A DNA stretch of 64,000 nucleotides from JBMYZL01 sp049610385 (GTDB lineage: Bacteria; Bacteroidota; Bacteroidia; Flavobacteriales_D; Sanyastnellaceae): the NCBI GenBank assembly GCA_049610385.1, contig JBMYZL010000003.1:102032-166031 (forward strand), in the 5' to 3' direction. Of this stretch, positions 1 to 7,687 are shown piece after piece. Position 1 is the stretch's first letter; every line of letters starts with the position of its first letter. The notes under the pieces are model-generated. The model was not told where the DNA came from, ran no database searches, and saw only the letters and a program-made list of their open reading frames with translations. A program made the translations under genes and the position numbers.

Positions 1-1
1 A

Positions 2-967
2 GCCCTGGAACTCGCATCCAAAGCCTTGCCAGGTCAACTCATCATCAAGGGAAAATGGAGTGCCAAAGAACACTTTGTGACCGACCTTTTATCGGGCAAG
101 TCCCTGCTTCAAGGTGCTCTGGACGCAGGCTTTCCCATGGAATACACCTGTGGAAACGGCGTTTGTGGCACCTGCATCTGGAAACTGGAAAGTGGAGATG
201 TGTGTGAGGGCAACCGCAAGGCACTGCCAGGGGAAAACTTGAAGACGTGCATCAGCTACAACCAGGGAGATGAACCCGTCATTTTGCGGCCTGCCAAAGG
301 AGTAACGCGAAATGGACTCAGTTTCGCCGCTGTGCTTGTGGCGGCCATTTCCGTTGCCATTTGGGCCTTTCCCCCCGGGATGGGTTTTCGCGCAGCAGGC
401 CCCCTCAACACGGGACACGAATCCCTGAGTTGCCAAGACTGCCACCACCCTGCTCCTGGAAGTGTTCGGCAGCAACTGGGGCACAATGCCCGCACCCTCT
501 TGGGTCTTCATCCACATGATTGGGTTGCAGTGGGCTATGGTGAAGTCAATCATAATGCTTGCTTGAATTGTCACGACCGACCGAATGACCGTCATCCTGT
601 GAGCCGTTTCCTGGAACTCAGATTCGCCAAGCAACGAGCAACATTGGGGCCACACGAATGCAACAACTGCCACGGTGAACACCATGGCGCACGCGTGGCA
701 GCGGTCGAGCCCGGATTCTGTGTCCATTGCCACCAGGACCTCACCTTAGACAATGATCCCATAGACGTGCCACATCGAGATTTGGTCCAACAAAAAAACT
801 GGAACACTTGCCTGAATTGCCATGATTTCCATGGCAACCACATCCGAGAAACCCCGATCCGCATGACTGATCGGCTTCATGACGACCAAATTCGTGCCTA
901 TTTTGATGGCGAAGCAGACCCTTACGGCCCGACCAAACGACACCAAGCGTTAACTTCCGACCCATGA
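2..967 (+). CDS. [2Fe-2S] ferredoxin / membrane-anchored pentahaem cytochrome c fusion (5' partial)
   Basis: The reading frame is open to the first base of the window, so the N-terminus is missing; TTG at 26 is only an internal candidate start. Counting from the first visible codon, residues 50, 55, 58 and 83 are the four Cys of a plant-type [2Fe-2S] ferredoxin (CGNGVCGTC plus a distal Cys). A transmembrane helix lies at about 105-127, followed by five CxxCH haem c sites at 144, 187, 220, 240 and 270. The arrangement fits an electron path from a cytoplasmic reductase-type iron-sulphur domain across the inner membrane to periplasmic haems. A flavin/NAD reductase domain upstream is plausible but not visible. 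The stop overlaps the next start (ATGA), so the four genes 2-3444 form one operon. The physiological acceptor is unknown. Confidence 0.85.
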   Translation, partial: ALELASKALPGQLIIKGKWSAKEHFVTDLLSGKSLLQGALDAGFPMEYTCGNGVCGTCIWKLESGDVCEGNRKALPGENLKTCISYNQGDEPVILRPAKGVTRNGLSFAAVLVAAISVAIWAFPPGMGFRAAGPLNTGHESLSCQDCHHPAPGSVRQQLGHNARTLLGLHPHDWVAVGYGEVNHNACLNCHDRPNDRHPVSRFLELRFAKQRATLGPHECNNCHGEHHGARVAAVEPGFCVHCHQDLTLDNDPIDVPHRDLVQQKNWNTCLNCHDFHGNHIRETPIRMTDRLHDDQIRAYFDGEADPYGPTKRHQALTSDP

Positions 968-2142
968 TCTTTTTACGGATTTCTATGATTTCACTTGGGT
1001 TGTTGTGCCTCGACACCTTGCTCGGCCAAAGCAATGAGATGCCATCCACAACCGATTCTACATTGACCCTGGAAATGCAGGTGCGACCTCGGTCAGAATG
1101 GCGAGATGGATACCGCGTGGTGCAAGGTGATGATGCCAATGGCACCCTTTATACCACGCAGCGTACCCGATTGGGTTTGATGGGGCAAATCGGTGCATTT
1201 TCCGCCAAAGCTGGTTTTCAAGATGTTCGGGAATGGCACGATGGTGGACTTCAAGGCCAAATCATGTTGTACGAAAGCTGGGTTCGCTGGCAGCGCAACG
1301 AACAAACGACCATCACAGCAGGTCGACAGCGGATTTCATTGGATAGTCAACGGATCATAGGCGGATTGGATTGGTCACAATATGGCCGTTTTTACGATGG
1401 GATAACCGCGATGCGCAAGGGATCATTGGGAACCACATTGGCCGCTCTGACCACAGATATCCATGCCGGTCTTCACCGCGGAATCTTCTACCACTCGTGG
1501 TCCAGTGAGCGGTATCAATGGTCGGGTTTGGCCTTCCAACAATGGGCGCCCAATGACCTGGACGCGCGCGTATTCACCGGAGGAGGAACGTTCAAGCGCA
1601 CAGGCTCCGCAGGATGGGATTGGGAAATGGAAGGCTATGTCCAAAAATATGAAGATTCAAAAGCCTGGGGATGGTATTGGACCGGTGGCGTGGTGAAGCA
1701 CTGGACGGCCAAGAACCAAACCCGAATCGCACTCGATAACCTCAGTGGGTCCATCCATGGAGCTGCCTTTGCTCCATTTCTGGGGACGAATCACAAGCAT
1801 TATGGTTGGATTGACCATTTTTATGTTGGCACCATGTCCGATGGACTCTGGGATGCCCAATGGCAACAAGATGGAAGCCTTGGATCTGCCAATTGGACTC
1901 TGCGCTACCACCATTTCCGCACCCCGGATGGCGGTCAGTTGTTGGCAAACGAGCTGGATGCTGGATTGACCTTCCAACCTGACCCCCATGTGATTTTTCA
2001 ACTGGGGGGAGCTATCATGGCCGCCGCTGAGGCTCAATATGAACGGCAATTGCAAAATCCTTCAACCACCAACCGTTGGCAGACATGGGCTTGGGTGAGC
2101 TTGTCCGTGGCACCTTCCATTGAATTTCGTTCCCGACAATGA
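964..2142 (+). CDS. Outer-membrane beta-barrel porin, alginate-export-like
   Basis: This 392-residue protein has an N-terminal signal peptide (hydrophobic to about residue 20, ending LLGQ) and then alternating aromatic/polar beta-strand sequence. Strand-turn motifs such as TTQRTRLGLMGQ and TITAGRQRISLDSQRIIGG resemble the alginate-export family of outer-membrane porins. The sequence ends with Arg-Gln rather than the usual terminal aromatic residue. The start overlaps the stop of the ferredoxin/pentahaem gene by 4 bp. In this operon the barrel could serve as the outer-membrane part of an electron conduit or as an anion/substrate pore; sequence alone does not decide. Family assignment is by strand pattern and is moderately secure. 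Confidence 0.65.
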   Translation: MIFLRISMISLGLLCLDTLLGQSNEMPSTTDSTLTLEMQVRPRSEWRDGYRVVQGDDANGTLYTTQRTRLGLMGQIGAFSAKAGFQDVREWHDGGLQGQIMLYESWVRWQRNEQTTITAGRQRISLDSQRIIGGLDWSQYGRFYDGITAMRKGSLGTTLAALTTDIHAGLHRGIFYHSWSSERYQWSGLAFQQWAPNDLDARVFTGGGTFKRTGSAGWDWEMEGYVQKYEDSKAWGWYWTGGVVKHWTAKNQTRIALDNLSGSIHGAAFAPFLGTNHKHYGWIDHFYVGTMSDGLWDAQWQQDGSLGSANWTLRYHHFRTPDGGQLLANELDAGLTFQPDPHVIFQLGGAIMAAAEAQYERQLQNPSTTNRWQTWAWVSLSVAPSIEFRSRQ

Positions 2143-2152
2143 CCGCAATCAA

Positions 2153-2989
2153 ATGTCCAACAACAAAAGCATCATTGGATTCTGGTTGGTTCTCCTTTGT
2201 CTGACGGCAATTTTGTTGACTTACCTCTTCGCCACGGCACCTGAACCACTGGTTCAGCAAGAAGCCAAGGTGCACGTCATGTCCACCGAAGAGGCCTTGA
2301 CGCTGCTCGCACATGAGAATGACGTCACGCGGACCTTGTTCACCAAAGCCATTGTGGGAGCAGGAAAGCCCCGAGGACTCGCGTTCAGCGAACATTGGAC
2401 CGACCCCGATGTCATTGCTGGCCCACTTCCTGCTCTGTTTCTGCGAGGAGTCGCTTCCCATTTGGCAGTGAGTGAGGTGCCCTTGGGGTTGTATTTGGGT
2501 TCGGATTTTCCCATTGAATCCTCGAATCTCTTCTGCGGTCAACAAGCAGATGAATTCGCGGCCATGCGGAAAAACCCGAAACCTCGTCATTTCCGCACGA
2601 ACCAAAGCGGCGAAATCATCGGCATGTATCCCGACTGGGCGACCGATGGTGCATGTGTATCGTGCCACAACGAACACGAAAGAACATCAAAAACCGACTG
2701 GCAATTGGGAGACCTGATGGGGGCCACCACTTGGTCCTACCCCAAAGATTCTGTTTCGACCGATGAATTTTTGGCGATGTTGTTCGCCTATCGTGCCGGT
2801 GTAGCAAAAGTATGGCAAAGCTATCTGCGCGAATTCGACGGACTCCCATTGGAAAGCCAGCCCACGATTGGACGGGATTGGCCATCGGCTGGCCATTTGA
2901 GCTTGCCAGACCTCAAAACATGGCAAGACAGCATTCTCTCCCTTTCAGCACCCACTGTACTCGTTGAATTGATGCAAAAATCCCGATGA
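2153..2989 (+). CDS. Membrane-anchored haem c protein, Tll0287/DUF3365-like
   Basis: The ATG at 2153 is preferred over a TTG at 2120 because it leaves a clean N-terminal anchor: a short basic start, then a hydrophobic helix at about residues 7-24. The periplasmic domain carries one haem c site, CVSCHN, at residues 168-173, preceded by a region with an Ala-Met-Arg-Lys-Asn-Pro segment. This single late CxxCH after a sensor-like alpha/beta domain is typical of Tll0287/DUF3365 haem proteins. The gene starts 10 bp after the porin and overlaps the following gene by 4 bp (ATGA). A role as electron carrier or redox sensor for the operon is inferred. Confidence 0.7.
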   Translation: MSNNKSIIGFWLVLLCLTAILLTYLFATAPEPLVQQEAKVHVMSTEEALTLLAHENDVTRTLFTKAIVGAGKPRGLAFSEHWTDPDVIAGPLPALFLRGVASHLAVSEVPLGLYLGSDFPIESSNLFCGQQADEFAAMRKNPKPRHFRTNQSGEIIGMYPDWATDGACVSCHNEHERTSKTDWQLGDLMGATTWSYPKDSVSTDEFLAMLFAYRAGVAKVWQSYLREFDGLPLESQPTIGRDWPSAGHLSLPDLKTWQDSILSLSAPTVLVELMQKSR

Positions 2990-3444
2990 GAACTTCGACC
3001 CGCGTCTTCATCGTGATGGGCATTGCCCTATTGACCTTGGGTACATTTTACGGCCCATTGGAATCTGAGTTCCCGCTTGCCCAGAAACCCATCTGGAAAT
3101 TCACCACGGGTTTCGCCGCCGCTGGCATCATAGGTGCCCAATGGGCTTTGACTTTGGTGCGCATGGTGTTTCAAGCACACGGTGTTCAATGGGACCGGTG
3201 GGTCCGGGTCCATCGCTCACTCGGACTGGTCTTGCCTTTGGCCGTGATGGCACACGCCCAAAGTTTGGGATACGGTTTGCTCGCCATCCTTCCTCTGGCT
3301 TTGTTCGCTGCAGCTTGGACAGGTACTCAATTGCGAAAGACTGTTTCGGCAGTCGATGGGGTCATTCGATGGCATATTTTCCTCTCTGCCATCACCTTGG
3401 GGTCCCTGATCACGCATCTCTATATGGTGACATTCTACCGTTGA
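2986..3444 (+). CDS. Four-helix integral membrane protein, candidate cytochrome b
   Basis: This 152-residue protein has four predicted transmembrane helices (about 7-24, 38-60, 76-105 and 128-150). Histidines in the helices or at their ends (RVHRSLG, VMAHAQ, RWHIF, ITHLYM) are spaced as expected for bis-His b-type haem ligands on a four-helix bundle, similar to small ferric-reductase-like or cytochrome b561-like membrane subunits. Its start overlaps the preceding haem protein by 4 bp and it is the last gene of the operon, followed at once by a strong hairpin. Haem binding is inferred from the His pattern and not proven. It would most naturally exchange electrons between the quinone pool and the periplasmic haems. 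Confidence 0.6.
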   Translation: MRTSTRVFIVMGIALLTLGTFYGPLESEFPLAQKPIWKFTTGFAAAGIIGAQWALTLVRMVFQAHGVQWDRWVRVHRSLGLVLPLAVMAHAQSLGYGLLAILPLALFAAAWTGTQLRKTVSAVDGVIRWHIFLSAITLGSLITHLYMVTFYR

Positions 3445-3469
3445 TCACGCAGGACGTGAGGTTGAAACA

Positions 3470-3502
3470 AAAAAAAACGGCTCCCCATTGGGAGCCGTTT
3501 TC
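3470..3502. terminator. Bidirectional rho-independent terminator
   Basis: A perfect stem AAAACGGCTCCC/GGGAGCCGTTTT surrounds a 3-4 base loop and has an A-run on the left and T-run on the right. It therefore works for both the electron-transfer operon (plus) and the convergent T9SS gene (minus). Confidence 0.85.
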
Positions 3503-3522
3503 CATTTCAAGCCTTTCGTTTT

Positions 3523-5562
3523 TTAGCGAACAATGAATTTCTTGGTCATCCGCATGCCATCAGCAACCAGGGAATATGTATAAACCCCTGCATTCAAATT
3601 TGTGACGTCATATTGAATTTGATGCTCGCCCGCTGGCAATGTCCCTCGGTCCATGACATCCACTGTACGTCCTTGGAGATCGCGAATTTCAAAAATCACA
3701 CGACGCGCTTGCAACATCTCGAAACGGAACATGGTGGTTCCATTCGCCGGGTTGGGCACATTTTGGAACAACTGAATGCCGTTTGCATTTGCAATTGCAT
3801 CAACACCAACCCACTCTGCCAAAATCAAACGAACCGCAGGTGTAGCTGTCTGGGACGTGAACCAAACAAAATCACCTGAACCCGTCTGGCTGTAGCTGCC
3901 TGTTGAATTGTCCGTATCGCTGTTGGCATTGCCCAAAACGGTCAACTCAGATTCACTTTCAAATTCACTGATTACCCCTGCAAAGTAAAAGCCCTCATTG
4001 TCCAATTCAATCGGATCTTCAAATGGCAAATACACGTAATCCGAAGACTCCGCGTCTGGCGGCGTCCATGCATCGTCATACTCCCAGTAAGTCGACTCGA
4101 ACGGAGAATCCGTCAGGCCCGCTTCTGGATCATAGTCATACAACCGAGATTCGAACTCAAGCAAACCCCCACCGGAACTGGGGCCGAAGCGCACCGTGAT
4201 TCCGTAAGCTGTGGAGCCTGTGTTGTGCATGTGGAAAAAGTTGCCGTAACCACAAGGGTCAAAAAGGCCTGCGATGTCCGAATCAGCTGGGCGGAATTCC
4301 GTATCGATGTTGCCTTCATCATCATGGCCATATTCATCATCTGTGTAGAAGAATGCTTGCGTCATGACATTGTCATCAGGATTGTCATCCTCATTGGCAG
4401 AAGCCAATGTGACTTGCAAAACGTACTCCCCTGTGCTTCCAGGTTCCCATCCAGTGCTGATATAGGTGGTGTCCTGTGCATTTGCCGGACAGTTGGCTGC
4501 GTTGGCAAAGCTGGAAAGGGTTCCCAATTCTTCCGTGACAGTGGCCAATACCGCGCCCTGGTCATCCAAAATGTCAATGGTAACAACTGATTCGTCTTGA
4601 TCGGCATTTCCGCTGTTGCGGTACAAAACGCCTGCAACCAATCCCCCATCAGCTGCGGGAATGGCTTGCTCCAAGGGTGTATGGCGATATTCATACAGGT
4701 TGTAAATGTCACCGTTTGTGATTTGAACCAAACTCAAGTCATTCGCCACTGGATTTTCGGATATGACCACATCATCCAGGCCCCAGAAGTAGTGGCTATA
4801 CCCATCGCCTGTTTCATCTGGCTGGAGGTACGAGAACCGAATTTGCACTTCATTGTATCCCGCGGCAACGCAAGAAACGTCCACCGAAGTGGTCAAAGCA
4901 TTGGCCGAGGCAGAATTTGCTGATTGAATAAATGAGCCATGACCATCAAATGTGGTCCACGTGGCACCGGCGTCATTCGTCACCTGCAAGAAAACAGGCG
5001 CATAAGGATAGCAGCAATAGCGGAAATATTGCTCCCAAGTCACGACCACCGATCCATTCGCAGAAAAGTCCAATACCGGACTGGTGATCCAACCTTCGGT
5101 GTTTTCATAGCCCTCAGAAATGGGGGTGTTCCAATGATCACAATCGAAAATCATCCATCCATTGTCTCCAGTCGAAGAAGCCAATGGGTTGATGTTTGTC
5201 GAGAATTCCCCGGCAGGAGGCTGTACTCCTGACGCCGAACCATCCGCATAATATCCAGCTCCTCCGACGTCAACCCACTGCCAAATGGTTCCACCTCCTG
5301 TGTCTTCAGCAGACCATGCACCGACCCCGCCATTGTTGCCTTCAAATCCGTTGGCGAAATCCTCTGAAAACAGAACCACCCCGCCTCCACGTGTGGCCAG
5401 TTCCATCGAAGATGGCGTCGCAGGATCGCGTTCTTCCTGTACAATTTCTGTTGCAGACAAGGGTGCGGGCATCGCCGCAAAATTGTGCTGCTCGACCAAG
5501 CGTTGTGCCTGCGTCGTCATCACTGCGGCCAAAGCGCAGCAAGCAATAGTCAAATGCTTCAT
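3523..5562 (-). CDS. T9SS-exported surface protein with jelly-roll/MAM-like N-terminal domain
   Basis: The start is the ATG at 5562, with a signal peptide MKHLTIACCALAAVMTTQAQ. The mature part of this 679-residue protein begins with a beta-sandwich region (about 50-270) of the type seen in secreted Bacteroidota proteins that describe a surface/closing strand pattern (SEDFANGFEGNN, ITSPVLDFSANGSVVVTWEQ). Further Asp/Glu-rich beta-domains follow. The last 85 residues are a type-A T9SS sorting domain: QNVPNPANGTTMFRFEM, a GRTVDV segment, LPAGEHQIQYDV and the terminal MTKKFIVR. It should be exported through the outer membrane by T9SS. No catalytic motif is recognised. It is paralogous in design to the next minus-strand gene. 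Confidence 0.85.
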   Translation of the reverse strand: MKHLTIACCALAAVMTTQAQRLVEQHNFAAMPAPLSATEIVQEERDPATPSSMELATRGGGVVLFSEDFANGFEGNNGGVGAWSAEDTGGGTIWQWVDVGGAGYYADGSASGVQPPAGEFSTNINPLASSTGDNGWMIFDCDHWNTPISEGYENTEGWITSPVLDFSANGSVVVTWEQYFRYCCYPYAPVFLQVTNDAGATWTTFDGHGSFIQSANSASANALTTSVDVSCVAAGYNEVQIRFSYLQPDETGDGYSHYFWGLDDVVISENPVANDLSLVQITNGDIYNLYEYRHTPLEQAIPAADGGLVAGVLYRNSGNADQDESVVTIDILDDQGAVLATVTEELGTLSSFANAANCPANAQDTTYISTGWEPGSTGEYVLQVTLASANEDDNPDDNVMTQAFFYTDDEYGHDDEGNIDTEFRPADSDIAGLFDPCGYGNFFHMHNTGSTAYGITVRFGPSSGGGLLEFESRLYDYDPEAGLTDSPFESTYWEYDDAWTPPDAESSDYVYLPFEDPIELDNEGFYFAGVISEFESESELTVLGNANSDTDNSTGSYSQTGSGDFVWFTSQTATPAVRLILAEWVGVDAIANANGIQLFQNVPNPANGTTMFRFEMLQARRVIFEIRDLQGRTVDVMDRGTLPAGEHQIQYDVTNLNAGVYTYSLVADGMRMTKKFIVR

Positions 5563-5610
5563 CAATGAATCGATTTATCGTGTCGGAAAATTAGAACAAT
5601 TTTCATCTTC

Positions 5611-5647
5611 TCAAAAAAAAAGGGAACGCTCTTATGAGCATTCCCTT
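5611..5647 (-). terminator. Rho-independent terminator of the 5689-7632 gene
   Basis: Read on the minus strand, a GGGAATGCTC/GAGCGTTCCC stem with a 4-base loop is followed by a run of nine T residues. It lies 40 bp beyond the stop of the upstream minus-strand gene. Confidence 0.85.
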
Positions 5648-5688
5648 CTTAATTGTTTCATCGTGGTCCGCAAAAGACCTCGTGATGT

Positions 5689-7632
5689 TTATTGCACAAT
5701 CATCCGCTGCGTCGCCCGTGCACCGTCCACATTCAAAATGAACGTGTAAACACCTGCTTCCCATGCGCTGACATCCAAAGTCAAGCTGTGGTAACCCGCA
5801 GACAATGTTCCGCGGTCTTCTGCAACCACCAATTTGCCCATCATGTCACGAACCTCAATGGCTATTTCTGAGGCCTGATCCAGACGGTATTGAACCCTGG
5901 TGGATTCGATGGCCGGATTGGGCACAGCAGTAAACAATTCGAAATTCTGCGTAACAATGTTCCCCACGTTTACCGTGTTCGTCGCATTGGGATTCAAGTT
6001 CAAACGCACCATCGGTACTTCGTTCGTGTAGTACCAGTCATATGCATCCCCTGCACCGAACGGCCCGTAAACAAAGGACGTTGAGTTGTACGTGTACTTG
6101 GATTCCCAAATCTGAACATTGGAGCCACCATAGTGCTCAAAACCAGCGGCGATGAAGTCACCGGCAGCAGCCTCATAAGGCTCATTGAGCACCAAGGTGT
6201 ACCAAACGATGTCCTCTTCATTTCCCGAGTTGGAGTATGAAGCAGCCAAGTCCAATTCATCCGAGCTGACCAAAAGACCTCCATACTGATCCGTGATAAA
6301 AGTATCATCCGTACCATCGAACAAATGGGCAATCACCGGCGTTCCCTCGTCAGAATCATCCGCAATCGCAACATCGATGGCATAGATGGTGACATCATTG
6401 TAAACGTCAAATGGGTTCAAAGCAATGAAATCGTCAGAACCATCGAAAGGGAAAACACCCGTGAAGGAACCATCGTCACGACCCCAAGAGTAATCCGTCA
6501 CTTCGAAAGACTGGCTCAATGTATTGTTGCCTGGATTCTCATCCTCGCTGTCCATGGTCATGGTATAAACCACTTCGTATTCACCCAATCCAGAAGTCAA
6601 CTCCCATCCATTGGCACGCATGGTGTCCAAAGCCTGGTAGGGCAAGTCAATGGCATCAGAAGAACCAGCGTCTTCACCATTGACAGTCACGTTCATCAAA
6701 ACACCAGACTGATCGTTGTAGCCCGCATTGTAGCAAGTTGCGGCGAAGTTAAATGGCGCCAACTGGCTCTCAGGCCAAGCACCATACTCATACGCGAAAG
6801 TGGTCTCGTAATCCGAGTAAGAGACGTAAGTGTCCGTCCGAATGTCATTCGCGGGGGTTTCGAACACCTCCACGTCATCGATCATCCACGCATATCCCCA
6901 CGTGCCCTTCCAACGAAAGCGCAACCAAATCTGAGACTGATTTCCTGCAATCGCCGAAATATCAAACGTGATGATTGTGGGGTTGGATACGGGGTCTTGC
7001 GTGGCCATGTTCGGCCACACTTCCCAACGCGCCTGCACCTCGCCGTCGCCATCTCCAAAGTCGACAAATCCTTCTGCCACCTCGTAAGTGGTGATGTCCG
7101 GCCAAGTGACCCCATCACGCGACACCTCCACCAAGCAGTATTCATTGCCATCAGAAGATCCGCCGTCCCACATGCGATAGAAGGTCTCGAACATGACACT
7201 GACATAAGGGTAGTTGGAACAATCGATGGGGTTGACAGACTGGAACCAATTGTTCTCGATTCCCGTTCCACCCTCCTCGCCGCCGAACAAATCCGAGTCT
7301 ACCATCATAAAGCCATTGCCCGCAGTGGTCGAGTTCAAAGCCGCGATGGGAGCAAAGCCTGTAGGCTCCAATCCGATTCCACATTCGAAATTCAACCCTT
7401 CAACGTATTCCGTATATCCGTTGCTGAAAGCGTCATCGATGGACCAATCATCACAGTTTGAAAAGTCGTTTGTCCAAATGGTCTCACGCTCAGCTGGCGC
7501 TTGCGCATTGGTGTTTGCAGCCTCGACTCTACGGAGTTGGGCTTCTTTGGTTTTCATTGCAGGCAAAAGTCCTTGCGCACCCACAGTGGATCCGATCAAG
7601 ACTGCCAACAAAGTCACGTAAATATGCTTCAT
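5689..7632 (-). CDS. T9SS-exported surface protein, paralogue of the 3.5-5.6 kb gene
   Basis: The ATG at 7632 gives the signal peptide MKHIYVTLLAVLIGSTVGAQ; an upstream in-frame extension lacks one and is rejected. The 647-residue protein has an N-terminal jelly-roll-like region (WTNDFSNCDDWSIDDAF, MMVDSDLFGGEEG, then a domain with WLRFRWKGTWGYAWMIDDVE) and a middle of acidic beta-domains. The C-terminal 85 residues are a T9SS type-A sorting domain (FTAVPNPAIESTRVQYRL, MGKLVVAEDRGTLSAGYHSL, ending TQRMIVQ). Domain order and repeated phrases match the neighbouring 3523-5562 protein, so the two probably arose by duplication. It lies 55 bp downstream of gcvP on the same strand. Function beyond surface exposure is unknown. 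Confidence 0.85.
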   Translation of the reverse strand: MKHIYVTLLAVLIGSTVGAQGLLPAMKTKEAQLRRVEAANTNAQAPAERETIWTNDFSNCDDWSIDDAFSNGYTEYVEGLNFECGIGLEPTGFAPIAALNSTTAGNGFMMVDSDLFGGEEGGTGIENNWFQSVNPIDCSNYPYVSVMFETFYRMWDGGSSDGNEYCLVEVSRDGVTWPDITTYEVAEGFVDFGDGDGEVQARWEVWPNMATQDPVSNPTIITFDISAIAGNQSQIWLRFRWKGTWGYAWMIDDVEVFETPANDIRTDTYVSYSDYETTFAYEYGAWPESQLAPFNFAATCYNAGYNDQSGVLMNVTVNGEDAGSSDAIDLPYQALDTMRANGWELTSGLGEYEVVYTMTMDSEDENPGNNTLSQSFEVTDYSWGRDDGSFTGVFPFDGSDDFIALNPFDVYNDVTIYAIDVAIADDSDEGTPVIAHLFDGTDDTFITDQYGGLLVSSDELDLAASYSNSGNEEDIVWYTLVLNEPYEAAAGDFIAAGFEHYGGSNVQIWESKYTYNSTSFVYGPFGAGDAYDWYYTNEVPMVRLNLNPNATNTVNVGNIVTQNFELFTAVPNPAIESTRVQYRLDQASEIAIEVRDMMGKLVVAEDRGTLSAGYHSLTLDVSAWEAGVYTFILNVDGARATQRMIVQ

Positions 7633-7687
7633 GTATAAGCTGGTGTTTAATTGTGAATTTTCGTCGCAAATATATGTTTTCCCGTTT

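Noticed and set aside
6325..7461. Long plus-strand open frame opposite the second T9SS protein
   Set aside because: It is fully antisense to a gene with a signal peptide and T9SS domain, and its Arg/His/Ile-rich translation has no domain-like pattern.
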